Positions 14,826 to 22,712 of a DNA stretch of 28,106 nucleotides are shown here, in pieces. A program made the translations under genes and the position numbers. The notes under the pieces are model-generated. The model made no database searches. It was not told the DNA's origin and saw only the letters and a list, made by a program, of their open reading frames with translations. Each line of letters starts with the position of its first letter. The stretch's first letter is position 1. The stretch is taken from assembly GCA_005883585.1 (NCBI GenBank), contig VBFD01000079.1, forward strand, positions 1 to 28,106. The letters run 5' to 3'. The stretch is from UBA10449 sp005883585. Its GTDB lineage: Bacteria > Chloroflexota > Dormibacteria > Dormibacterales > Dormibacteraceae.

Positions 14826-15329
14826 ATGCAGCCTTTACTGGTCGAAGCGTTCCGGTACAACAAATGGGCGAACCTTCATCTGCTCGACGTGTGCGCCGAA
14901 TTCACGGGTGAGCAGCTGCAGATGAGTGCTCCCGGCACGTACGGCACGATCGCTTCGACCTTCCTTCATCTGCTGGCCGCCGAACAGCGCTATCTCAAGC
15001 GCCTTGGTGCAGGCGAGCCGCAGATCAACGAACGCGATGAGCCGTTCCCAGGGATCGCGGTATTGAGGGAACATGCGGTGCGTAGCGGCGACATGCTGAT
15101 CGAGATCGCCCCGTACGTCTCACCGGATGAGGCTCACGAGACCGATCGCGATCGGGGGCGGGTCAAGCTGTACTCCGGAGTCGTGGTCGTACAGGCGCTT
15201 CATCACGGCAACGACCACCGCACCCATATCTGCACGATCCTGGGCCACAACGGGCTGACTTACGGTGACATGGACGTGTGGGCATACGGAGATGCCACCG
15301 GCGGGATCGTGCATGTCGAGGCGACCTAG
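14826..15329 (+). CDS. DinB-family four-helix-bundle protein
   Basis: 167 residues, standard DinB/YfiT-like length. The expected metal-binding His residues are at 48 (FLHLLAAEQRYL), 127 and 131 (HHGNDHRTHI), the pattern of the DinB metal site. Family members are often thiol-dependent transferases (bacillithiol or mycothiol) or stress-linked proteins; the reaction here is not known. The start follows -10-like TACAAT by nine bases. The next gene begins three bases after its stop, so the two are likely one transcript, placed between the divergent ffh and PHP/ftsY blocks. Confidence 0.85.
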   Translation: MQPLLVEAFRYNKWANLHLLDVCAEFTGEQLQMSAPGTYGTIASTFLHLLAAEQRYLKRLGAGEPQINERDEPFPGIAVLREHAVRSGDMLIEIAPYVSPDEAHETDRDRGRVKLYSGVVVVQALHHGNDHRTHICTILGHNGLTYGDMDVWAYGDATGGIVHVEAT

Positions 15330-15332
15330 GCA

Positions 15333-15629
15333 ATGCTCACCGCGGTGATCCTGGTCAAGTCGGCGCGCGACGCGCTGACGGATCTCGGACCCAGGCTGGC
15401 CGACGTTCCCGGTGTGGCGGAGGTCTACACGGTGACCGGCGAGTGGGACTTCGTCGCCATCGTGCGCGTGCGGGAGCACGACGAGCTGGCTGACGTGGTG
15501 ACCCGACGGCTCACGAAGCTCGAGGGCATCGAGCGCACCCAGACGATGGTCGCCTTTCAGCAATTCTCCGCTCACGACCTGGAGTCGATGTTCGGCCTCG
15601 GCCTCGAGGACACCGGTCTCAACCGCTAG
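15333..15629 (+). CDS. Stand-alone Lrp/AsnC-type RAM (ligand-binding) domain protein
   Basis: 98 residues with no DNA-binding helix-turn-helix. The beta-alpha-beta-beta-alpha-beta RAM fold is recognisable in AVILVKSARDALTDLGPRL, VAEVYTVTGEWDFVAIVRV and the LEGIERTQTMVAFQQFS closing strand. In Lrp/AsnC regulators this domain binds amino acids and drives oligomerisation; stand-alone forms may sense ligands or modulate a partner. ATG 15333 is three bases after the DinB-like stop. The end is convergent with the PHP gene, three bases apart, with no clear terminator between. Confidence 0.88.
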   Translation: MLTAVILVKSARDALTDLGPRLADVPGVAEVYTVTGEWDFVAIVRVREHDELADVVTRRLTKLEGIERTQTMVAFQQFSAHDLESMFGLGLEDTGLNR

Positions 15630-15632
15630 CCG

Positions 15633-16337
15633 CTAGACCTGGCCTCGGAACCGTCTGATCGGTAGGTCGACCAGCGCGCGCCACTGCTGGCGCAGCGCCA
15701 GCTCCATAGGCACCGTTCCCCTCTGCCGGCCGCGTCGCGGTACAGTGGTGCGCTCCGTCACCGCCGTCCGGAAGTCGCCCTCGTACGTGGTAATGACCTG
15801 TGCGATGTCGTGGCGACCGAGGTGACAATCGCTGGCGCCGATGAGGGCACCAAGGCGCTCGCGGTGCGCACCGATGAAGTCATCCAGAATCCGCTTGCGG
15901 CGCGCGCCTGTTGGAGCTGTGAACAGGACCTCGATTCCATCGACCGGTTCTTTGTCGATGAGCCTGAGCAGCATGTCCGGCTGCATCGACGCGAAGTAAA
16001 ACGGCATGAACGGGTGAGGGATGATCACCAGCCCGCCCTGGTCGTGAATCGCCTTGACGGTATCCAGCACCGACATCGACCGCGGGATCGGTTTCTCGAG
16101 AAACCAGCCTAGGACGTGCGTCTGGGCGGGCCACTTGGTGGTCACCTCCTGGCCCGGCACCACGGAGATGCCGGCGGCCTGACCGCGCTCCACGACCTCA
16201 TCCGCATTGGCCATCGTGTCGTGATCGGTGATGGCGATGAGGTTGACACCCGTCGCCACCGCTGCGTCCACGAGCTCCGCCGGCGTCACCATGCCGTCGG
16301 ACGCGAGCGTGTGGCAGTGAGGATCAGCGATGGGCAC
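15633..16337 (-). CDS. PHP-domain metal-dependent phosphoesterase
   Basis: 234 residues. The PHP motifs are all present: HCH at 7-9 with D14, TDHD at 37-40, E64, H74, PHPF with H108, and SDCH with D170 and H172; together they form a trinuclear metal site. Relatives include nucleoside 3',5'-bisphosphate and oligonucleotide phosphatases (YciV-like), but the length and tail do not settle the substrate. The C-terminal 35 residues are basic. GTG 16337 starts three bases after the ftsY stop, so it is probably the last gene of the smc-ftsY transcript. Confidence 0.88.
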   Translation of the reverse strand: MPIADPHCHTLASDGMVTPAELVDAAVATGVNLIAITDHDTMANADEVVERGQAAGISVVPGQEVTTKWPAQTHVLGWFLEKPIPRSMSVLDTVKAIHDQGGLVIIPHPFMPFYFASMQPDMLLRLIDKEPVDGIEVLFTAPTGARRKRILDDFIGAHRERLGALIGASDCHLGRHDIAQVITTYEGDFRTAVTERTTVPRRGRQRGTVPMELALRQQWRALVDLPIRRFRGQV

Positions 16338-16340
16338 GGC

Positions 16341-17088
16341 TCATGCCTCGAACAATGAGCGCACGAAGCCTTCGGCGTCGAATGGCTCTAGGTCGTCGAT
16401 GCCCTCCCCCACGCCCGCCAGCTTGACCGGGACGTCCAGCTCAGATTCGATCGCGATCACGGCGCCGCCCTTGGCGCTGCCATCGAGCTTGGCGAGCACG
16501 AGGCCCGTCATCGGGATCGCCTTGTGGAAGGCCCGCGCCTGGGAAAGGCTCGACAACCCGAGCACGGCGTCCAGCACCAGCAACGATTCATAACCGCCGC
16601 CGTCGAGCGCCTTTGTGGCGACGCGCCCTACCTTCGCGAGCTCCTGGAGGAGGTTGTGCTGAGTCTGCAAGCGGCCCGCGGTGTCCACCAGCACGACGTC
16701 GAGGCCTCGGCTGCGCGCATTCCGTACTCCATCGAAGACCACCGCTGCCGGATCTGCCCCAGGCTTTCCGGCGAAGCTCGCGACGCCTGCTCGCTCCGCC
16801 CACTCGACCATTTGCGCGATCCCGGCGGCACGATACGTGTCCGCCGCGACCACGAGCGGGCGGCGGTCCTGGACACGCAGCCGGTACGCCAGCTTGCCGA
16901 TCGTCGTCGTCTTGCCGGCGCCGTTGATGCCATAGAAGAGAACGCACGCGGGCGATCCAACGAGACCCAGATCGCGCGGGCGCGTCGACATCACCGCTAT
17001 CGCCGCCTGCCAGCGGCGGGCTGAGGGCGCGCAGACCGGCGGCAAAGACCTTCCTGGTTCGGCCGCTGACGCGGCTCCAGACGCTCAC
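16341..17088 (-). pseudogene. ftsY: SRP receptor GTPase FtsY, with N domain deleted and frame changed
   Basis: FtsY is the membrane-associated SRP receptor. From GTG 17088, just after smc, the start SVWSRVSGRTRKVFAAGLRAL resembles an FtsY N-terminus, but this frame then loses similarity. The G domain continues in another frame from about 17010: RRWQAAIAVMSTRPRDLGL, G1 YGINGAGKTTT, DTYRAAG, G3 DTAGRL and AKLDGSAKGG. About 50 residues of the N domain appear missing near 17005-17025. The DATTGQ motif, which contacts Ffh, reads DAVLGL, and the usual TKLDG reads AKLDG. A TTG at 17045 would give a product without the N domain. As for ffh, assembly error or a second copy is more likely than a viable loss. 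Confidence 0.82.
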
Positions 17089-17098
17089 CGCTGAAAGA

Positions 17099-20000
17099 TC
17101 AGCCGGCCTGGGCAGTGCTGCTCGCGGCTCGGGCTGCCGGCTTGCGAATGTCCTCCAGGCGAACCGACACAATGTGGGAGGCGCCGCTTTCGTCGAGGTG
17201 GATGCCGTACAGCGTCGACGCGTGCGCCATCGTCACGTGGTTGTGCGTGATGACGAGAAACTGCCGCTGCGTGCCCAGCCGAGCCAGCATCTCTCCAAAC
17301 CGGCCAACGTTGGCGTCGTCGAGGGCCGCATCAACCTCGTCGAGGACGGTGAACGGGCTCGGGTTGACTTCATCCAGCGCCAGCACGAGCGCGAGCGCGG
17401 CGAGCGATCTCTCTCCAGACGACAGCAGCGTCACGTTTTGCAGGCGCTTGCGCGCAGGCTGAACCAGAATCTCGACGCCAGAGCGCGGACCGTCATCACC
17501 GTCTGCATGCCGCAGCGTGGCCCGGCCGCCGGGCGCTAGCTGCGAAAAGTATTCGTGGAAGTTGGCTGCCACCGCTCCGAACACCGCCTCGTAACGCAGC
17601 TCTTCCTCTTCGCGCAGCTTGGCAATCAGCTGCCCCAGGTCGGCGCGGGCGGCGGTGATGTCGTCGAGCTGCGTGCGCAGGGTTTCGAACCTCTCCTCCA
17701 GCTCACGGCACTCTGCTTCCGCCAGCGCGTTGGTCGGCCCGATCTCCTGCAAGCGCCGCTCCAGCGCCCGCATCTCCTTCTCGCGCGCCTTACCACCGGG
17801 GATCTCCTCCGGCGCCACACCGTCCGGCATGCGCATGCGGATCTCTTCCATGCGCGCCGCGAGCAGCTCGGTCTCTCGCGCGATGAGCTCGAGGTTGCCC
17901 TCCAGTGTGCCCGCCTTGAGCCGGGCATCGATCCGTGCCTCTTCGAGTGCCACCAGGCGCCGCGCGCCTTCGGCCATCTCAGCCTCTTCGCCGGGGGATT
18001 CGCGCTCGGCCGCGGCGAGACGCTCCTTCGCCGAGTCGACCTCGGAGCTGAGGCGTGGCAGCCCTTCGGCGGCCGCTGCCGCGCTGCTCTCCGCATCGGC
18101 CACGCGGCGTGCTCGCTCTTCGGCCGCATGCCGATGGCGGGCAAGGTCTTCGTCGATGGAGGCCAGCTGTCTTTCGACGTCTTCACGCCGTTCGCGCCAA
18201 CGGGCGCGTTCGAACTCCGCCTGCAGCGACACGGCCCTTTGTGTGGCCAGCGCCTCGCGTTCGCGCATGCCGGCAACGGCGGCGTCCTCTGCATCCCCGG
18301 ACGCCCGCTCGAGCTCAGGCAGCTTCGCGGCTTCAACCCTCTCGGTTTCGCGAACAGTTTCGAGCAGGCGTTTCGACTCGTCCAGGCTCGTCGCGCCGGC
18401 GGCTCGGGTCCGCATCTCGTCTAAAGCCGCCTCAGCTTCTTTGACCTGCTTTGCAGCCGAGTCCACGCGAGCGGCCGCGGACGCGAGGCTGTCGATCTGC
18501 TCCGCCAGGAGGCTGCGGCGGGCATCGATCGCCACCCGTGGGTCGGCTCCGGCCCGGATCAGGCCCGGCTCCCGATAAACGCCGGCGACCGTGACGTCGA
18601 CACCGACGACGACCTGGCCGAGCAGCCGGCGCGCGACCAACTCGTAACCATTCCGGACGCGAACGTGATGAAACATGGACCCGGCTCTCGGCTCGGGCGC
18701 AGCTCCGAACGGATAGAAGATGGTGCGCTGAGACTCGCCGTCTCCTGATTCGCGTGCCGCTACGTCCTCGTCCGCGGCCACCAGCGCATCGACCAGTGGC
18801 CCGAGCGTGCCGGAGAGCGCCCGCTCATACCCGGGTTCGGCCGTGATCACATCGCCGAGCCGCATCAGACCAGGTGCAGGCGCGGGACGCAGCGATTCCA
18901 GGCCCTCCAGCTCGGAGCGAAGCCGCGCGATCGAGACGCCCGCGGATTCCGCGTCACGAGCGGCGACTCTCGCTGCGGCCAGCGCCGCTTCCGCGTCCGG
19001 AATCCGCCCCGCGGCCTCCGCACCCTCGTGTTGCCTCGCAACCTGATGTTCGAGGAACTCGCGCCTGGTGCGCACCGCCGCGAGAGACGACGAAGCGATC
19101 GCGACCGCCCGTCGCGCCTGCTCGGCCGAGCGTCGAGCTCGCTGGACATCCAGCGCATCTGGTTCGGCTGGAGCCGGGGCCGGCGGCGGCACGGCTTCGA
19201 GTGCCTCGAGAGCCGTGGCGAGCTCCACCTGTAGCTGGCGGCGGAGCGCATCCGCCGCGTCTGCCTGGCGCCTGTTTTCCACATCGTCGCGCCTCAGCGC
19301 GACCGCGATCGCCTTGTGGCTTTCGGTCCGCGCAGCGGCGAGCTCGAGCGAGTGCTCGGCAGCCGCCAGCTCCAGGCGAAGCCGACCCAGCGTGTTCTGA
19401 CGAGCCAGCCTGCGGTCCTGCGCGGACTGCATCTGCAAGCGCCAATCGGTGAACTCGGATTCGGCCGTCCTCGCCAGCTCGCGTGCTTCGATCAGGCGGC
19501 GTTCGAGCGACTGAGCCTGTGAGGATGCGCGGCGGTGGGCGTCGCGCGCCTCGCGCCACTCCTCCCAGACCATGCTGCCGCGCAGCAGCTCGAGCCTCGC
19601 CAGCGCTTCGTTGGCCTCTTTTGCCGCAGTCGCCTGTGCGCGAACCACTTCAAGCCGGGGTTCGATCTCCGAACGAAGGTCCTCGAGCCGCAGGAGGTTC
19701 TGCGCCAGCTCGGTCAGTCGCTGGGCCGCTTCCTGGCGCCGCGCCTTGACGCCGCGAACCTGCGCCGCCTCTTCCAGCAAGGCCCGTCGCTCCGCGGGTG
19801 TGCACACGACGATCGTCTCGATGTCGCGCTGGTCGATGATCGCGTACGAGTCGACGGTGAGTCCCGTCGAGGCGAGGAGGTGGATGAGGTCGCGCCGCCG
19901 GACTCGGCTGCCGTTGAGGAAGTAATCGCTCTCACCGTCCCGTTCGATCCGGCGCTTGATCGCGACCTCGTGGTAGTCGACAGGCAGGCGGCCCGCGGTG

Positions 20001-20257
20001 TTGTCGAACACCATCGTGACCTCGGCGTACGCCGCTCGCGAGCGCCGCTCGCCGCCGGCATAGATGACCTCCTCCATCTTCTTGCCGCGCAGGTCGCGCG
20101 CCTGGCCGGAGCCCAGGACCCATTTGATGGAATCGACGATGTTGGTCTTGCCGGAGCCGTTCGGCCCGACGATCGCCGTGACGCCGCCTTCGAATCGAAT
20201 CTCGGTCTGCCGGGCGAAAGTCTTGAAGCCCAGCAGGCTCAGTGAACGCAGAAACAA
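17099..20257 (-). CDS. smc: Chromosome segregation protein SMC
   Basis: 1052 residues; typical SMC is about 1170-1190, so the arms are short. Walker A GPNGSGKT is at 31-38, the hinge is about 460-580 (LGDVITAEPGYERALSGTLGPLVDALVA), the ABC signature LLSSGE at 944-949 and Walker B VLDEVDAAL at 971-979. The head fold is intact. Long Glu/Arg/Ala coiled coils span about 175-455 and 585-930. The N-terminal arm is broken by a proline-rich segment (PPPAPAPAEP, about 357-366). SMC forms a ring with ScpA and ScpB and organises the chromosome. The start is TTG 20257 with GAGG six bases upstream; TACCTT lies nine bases upstream. ftsY follows after ten bases. Confidence 0.95.
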   Translation of the reverse strand: MFLRSLSLLGFKTFARQTEIRFEGGVTAIVGPNGSGKTNIVDSIKWVLGSGQARDLRGKKMEEVIYAGGERRSRAAYAEVTMVFDNTAGRLPVDYHEVAIKRRIERDGESDYFLNGSRVRRRDLIHLLASTGLTVDSYAIIDQRDIETIVVCTPAERRALLEEAAQVRGVKARRQEAAQRLTELAQNLLRLEDLRSEIEPRLEVVRAQATAAKEANEALARLELLRGSMVWEEWREARDAHRRASSQAQSLERRLIEARELARTAESEFTDWRLQMQSAQDRRLARQNTLGRLRLELAAAEHSLELAAARTESHKAIAVALRRDDVENRRQADAADALRRQLQVELATALEALEAVPPPAPAPAEPDALDVQRARRSAEQARRAVAIASSSLAAVRTRREFLEHQVARQHEGAEAAGRIPDAEAALAAARVAARDAESAGVSIARLRSELEGLESLRPAPAPGLMRLGDVITAEPGYERALSGTLGPLVDALVAADEDVAARESGDGESQRTIFYPFGAAPEPRAGSMFHHVRVRNGYELVARRLLGQVVVGVDVTVAGVYREPGLIRAGADPRVAIDARRSLLAEQIDSLASAAARVDSAAKQVKEAEAALDEMRTRAAGATSLDESKRLLETVRETERVEAAKLPELERASGDAEDAAVAGMREREALATQRAVSLQAEFERARWRERREDVERQLASIDEDLARHRHAAEERARRVADAESSAAAAAEGLPRLSSEVDSAKERLAAAERESPGEEAEMAEGARRLVALEEARIDARLKAGTLEGNLELIARETELLAARMEEIRMRMPDGVAPEEIPGGKAREKEMRALERRLQEIGPTNALAEAECRELEERFETLRTQLDDITAARADLGQLIAKLREEEELRYEAVFGAVAANFHEYFSQLAPGGRATLRHADGDDGPRSGVEILVQPARKRLQNVTLLSSGERSLAALALVLALDEVNPSPFTVLDEVDAALDDANVGRFGEMLARLGTQRQFLVITHNHVTMAHASTLYGIHLDESGASHIVSVRLEDIRKPAARAASSTAQAG

Positions 20258-20273
20258 ATTCGCCTCAAGGTAG

Positions 20274-20315
20274 CAGATGTGGGGCCCATCTGAGTCCTGG
20301 GCACAACATGTGCCC
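20274..20315. repeat. Two adjacent small hairpins between rnc and smc
   Basis: CAGATG (20274-20279) pairs with CATCTG (20287-20292). GGGCACA (20299-20305) and TGTGCCC (20309-20315) form a perfect seven-base stem with a three-base loop that ends in the rnc stop codon. There is no T-run, so they are more likely RNA-processing or stability elements in the rnc-smc transcript than a terminator. Confidence 0.5.
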
Positions 20316-21211
20316 TACTCGATCGGTTCCCCGAATTGGTGGCTGCGGCCAGGCTCACCCGAAGACTCGGGCTCACGGGCAGGCTCAGTCTGCGGCTCGG
20401 GCTCCGGGACGATCGATACGATTTCGGCCGGCGGAGTGGAGCGCGGGCCCGGCGCGCGGCGTTTGCGTGGCCTCGGCGTCCTAGCCGCCTTTGGGGTGGC
20501 GGGCGCAACAGCGCCATCGCCCAGGCTCTGCAGCGCTGCCCTGGCAGCCTCCTGCTCGGCTTCTTGCTTCGTGGCCCCATGCCCGGTACCGAGAGGCTCG
20601 GCGCCGGCGAACACCACCGACGTGTACTCGCGCTGGTTGCCGACCCGCGCGCCCTCGCTGTCGTAGAACGGTGTCTGGCCGAATCGCTCCTGCGCCACCT
20701 GCTGGAGCCGGCCCTTGAAGTTCTCGTCCTGGGCCGGGGTGGGCAGCGACCGGTATCGGTTGAGGTAGTAGTGGTAGGCGGCGTCGTAGCCGGCGTCCAG
20801 GAACACGGCTCCCAGCACTGCCTCGAATGCATTCGCGAGCAGCGACTTCAGATTGCGCCCGCCGCCTTTGGCGATGCCCTTGCCGAGATACAGGTAGCTG
20901 CCGAGGTCGAGCTGCTCGGCCATCTGAGCGAGCGTGTTGGTGTTGACCATCGCGGAGCGCGTCTGTGTCAGCTCCCCTTCCGTTGCGCCGGGGTGATGCT
21001 TGTACAGGTACTCGGCGGTGATCAGCTGGAGCACGGCATCGCCGAGATATTCGAGGCGTTCGTTGTCGCGAGGCGATTGATGCGGGCTTTCGTTGGCGAA
21101 GGAGCTGTGGGTGACCGCCTCGAGTAAAAGGCCCGGGTCGCGAAAATGAATCCCGATCTTCTGCTGGAGCTGTTCTAACGACTGCGCGAAGGGAGCAGCG
21201 CTCTGTGCTAT
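20315..21211 (-). CDS. rnc: Ribonuclease III
   Basis: About 298 residues from ATA 21211. RNase III cuts double-stranded RNA, including rRNA precursors. After LEQLQQKIGIHFRDPGLLLEAVTHSSF come the signature NERLEYLGDAVLQL with catalytic Glu/Asp and LLANAFEAVLGAVFLDAG with the second catalytic Glu. The dsRBD runs from DENFKGRLQQVAQERFG through GHGATKQEAEQEAARAAL, and a 65-residue Pro/Arg/Glu tail follows. No ATG, GTG or TTG lies upstream of the conserved start in this frame; the first later one (GTG 21034) would remove the catalytic signature. ATA at 21209-21211 overlaps the acpP TAG (ATAG), with AGGAG eleven bases upstream. The start is therefore inferred. Confidence 0.93.
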   Translation of the reverse strand: MAQSAAPFAQSLEQLQQKIGIHFRDPGLLLEAVTHSSFANESPHQSPRDNERLEYLGDAVLQLITAEYLYKHHPGATEGELTQTRSAMVNTNTLAQMAEQLDLGSYLYLGKGIAKGGGRNLKSLLANAFEAVLGAVFLDAGYDAAYHYYLNRYRSLPTPAQDENFKGRLQQVAQERFGQTPFYDSEGARVGNQREYTSVVFAGAEPLGTGHGATKQEAEQEAARAALQSLGDGAVAPATPKAARTPRPRKRRAPGPRSTPPAEIVSIVPEPEPQTEPAREPESSGEPGRSHQFGEPIE

Positions 21212-21456
21212 GAGGCGGCCTTCTCCTGTATGTATTCCCAGGCTTGGCCGACGGTCGTGATCTTCTCGGCGTCCTCGTCGGGAATCTCGAGACCCGTGTT
21301 CTCTTCGAACGCGTAGATCAGCTCGACGAGGTCGAGCGAATCGGCGTTCAGGTCCTCCTGGAAGGAGGCGTCCATCGTCACCTGCTCGGGCTCGCAGCCA
21401 AGGCGCTCCACCACGATGTTCTTGAAGTCTTCGAAGCTAAGTTTCTGGGTTTCCAA
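21208..21456 (-). CDS. acpP: Acyl carrier protein
   Basis: 82 residues. The phosphopantetheine attachment site is DSLD at 39-42 with Ser40, flanked by the usual acidic helix LVELIYAFEENTGLEIPDEDAEKI. AcpP carries growing acyl chains in fatty-acid synthesis. The start is TTG 21456 with GGAGG five bases upstream, so a strong ribosome binding site compensates for the weak codon. It lies between fabD (60-base gap) and rnc, which starts within its stop. Confidence 0.96.
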   Translation of the reverse strand: METQKLSFEDFKNIVVERLGCEPEQVTMDASFQEDLNADSLDLVELIYAFEENTGLEIPDEDAEKITTVGQAWEYIQEKAAS

Positions 21457-21516
21457 TCTCGCCTCCAGTGCGAAAGCACATAGGGGGTGTTCCGGCCAAC
21501 TACTCTAGCAGCCCAG

Positions 21517-22434
21517 CTAAACGGGGATTTCGAGGCCCTGCACGCCCGCCGGAGTCCCGACGGCCACTGCCAGCTTTCCGGGGACGAGCTCACGCATCAT
21601 GCCCGTCAAGGCGCGTTTGGGCCCGACCTCGATGAAGGTATGGCAGCCCATTTCCACCAGCGCGGCCACGCACGCTGCCCAGCGGACCGGAGAGCGCAGC
21701 TGCATCTCCATCACATGTGGGATTCGATCACCGCCTTGGTGCGGGCGTCCAGTGAGGTTGGCCATTACCGGCACGCGCGGTGATCGCCACTCGATGCGGT
21801 CGAGCGCCGTTCGCAGTCGCTCCGCCGCCGGCGCCATCAACGGCGTGTGAAAAGCAGCACTGACGTTGAGCGGGATCACTCGCTTGGCGCCGGCCTCCTG
21901 CAGTCTTTTTGCCGCCGCTTCGAGCCCGGCCGTGGTGCCCGCGATCACCGTCTGCGTCGGGGTGTTGTAGTTGGCCGGCCAGGCGTCGTTCATCCCTGCG
22001 AGGGCGACCTCGACCGCTTGCGAGTCCAGGCCGAGGACCGCGGACATCGAGCTGGTCCCCGCGGGGATCGCTTCCGCCATCGCCTTGCCACGGTCGACCA
22101 CGGCCCTGATCACCTGAGGAGCACCCACCGCGCCGCCGGCGGCCAGCGCGGCGTACTCGCCGACCGAATGGCCCGCGGCGGCCGCGGGCTCGACCCCGCG
22201 ACGCTTCAGGAGCAACGTCAGCGCGATGCCCATGAAGGTCAGGGCAGGCTGTGCGTTCTGCGTGAGCCGCAGCTCATCGTCGTCGGCCGCGGTGAGCAGG
22301 TGGCGGAGGTCGACGTCTGCTGCGCTCGAGCAGCGGTCGCACAGATCAGAGACCTCTGGATCGGTGAGCAGCTCGGCGCCCATGCCCGCGTGCTGGGAGC
22401 CCTGGCCTGGGAAGAGGAAGGCAACTTTCGGCAT
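21517..22434 (-). CDS. fabD: Malonyl-CoA:ACP transacylase
   Basis: 305 residues, normal length. FabD moves malonyl from CoA to ACP. The opening VAFLFPGQGSQHAGMG, the nucleophile elbow GHSVGEYAALA with Ser90, the malonyl-carboxylate Arg115 region (IRAVVDRGKAM) and the catalytic His196 (SAAFHTPLM) are all present. ATG 22434 lies just left of a double palindrome that separates it from rpmF; no Shine-Dalgarno is obvious. It belongs with acpP directly downstream. The common neighbours plsX, fabH, fabG and fabF are absent here. Confidence 0.96.
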   Translation of the reverse strand: MPKVAFLFPGQGSQHAGMGAELLTDPEVSDLCDRCSSAADVDLRHLLTAADDDELRLTQNAQPALTFMGIALTLLLKRRGVEPAAAAGHSVGEYAALAAGGAVGAPQVIRAVVDRGKAMAEAIPAGTSSMSAVLGLDSQAVEVALAGMNDAWPANYNTPTQTVIAGTTAGLEAAAKRLQEAGAKRVIPLNVSAAFHTPLMAPAAERLRTALDRIEWRSPRVPVMANLTGRPHQGGDRIPHVMEMQLRSPVRWAACVAALVEMGCHTFIEVGPKRALTGMMRELVPGKLAVAVGTPAGVQGLEIPV

Positions 22435-22453
22435 TGGTTAGCGTTTCCCCCAC

Positions 22454-22497
22454 TCGGCTTCGCTCCGCGAAGCCGACCTCCCCACATGATGGGGAGG
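22454..22497. repeat. Double palindrome (REP-like) between rpmF and fabD
   Basis: TCGGCTTCGC (22454-22463) and GCGAAGCCGA (22467-22476) form a perfect ten-base stem with loop TCC. Next to it, CCTCCCCA (22477-22484) and TGGGGAGG (22490-22497) form a perfect eight-base stem. The pair fills the 73-base gap between rpmF and fabD. Its composition (CCCCxACTCGGCTTCGC type) is that of dispersed REP-like elements. It could attenuate transcription or protect the rpmF mRNA 3' end. Confidence 0.75.
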
Positions 22498-22507
22498 CGA
22501 CTGACCT

Positions 22508-22687
22508 CTACTCTTTGGCTTTGATCACCTCGCGGCCGGCGTAGTGGCCGCAGTTCGGACAGATGGCGTGTGGGCGCATCAGCTTCTTGCAGTTCGGGCA
22601 CGGCTGAAGCTGCACGTGAACCAGCGCGAGATGCGAGCGCCGGCGACCCTTCTTGGACTTGGAGAGCTTGACCTTCGGCAGAGCCAT
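22508..22687 (-). CDS. rpmF: 50S ribosomal protein L32 (bL32)
   Basis: 59 residues, normal length. The basic start MALPKVKLSKSKKGRRRSH is followed by a zinc ribbon with four cysteines, CPNC at 30-33 and CPNC at 43-46, so this is the zinc-binding form. bL32 sits in the large subunit near the peptidyl-transferase periphery. ATG 22687 is nine bases after a -10-like TAGAAT, and no Shine-Dalgarno is seen, suggesting a leaderless mRNA. Confidence 0.97.
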   Translation of the reverse strand: MALPKVKLSKSKKGRRRSHLALVHVQLQPCPNCKKLMRPHAICPNCGHYAGREVIKAKE

Positions 22688-22696
22688 GGCTGCCGA

Positions 22697-22702
22697 ATTC
22701 TA
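22697..22702 (-). promoter_or_regulatory. Putative -10 element of rpmF
   Basis: On minus this reads TAGAAT, five of six against TATAAT, and ends nine bases before the rpmF ATG (22687). The spacing predicts transcription starting at or next to the ATG. No convincing -35 was found. Confidence 0.45.
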
Positions 22703-22712
22703 CCGGACTCCC

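Noticed and set aside
14085..15329. 414-codon frame extending the DinB-like gene upstream
   Set aside because: The first 247 codons run antisense through ffh and ylxM; family similarity starts at ATG 14826.
15625..15660. CGCTAGCCGCTAG repeat between convergent genes as a terminator
   Set aside because: Only a short palindrome without a proper stem-loop and T-run.
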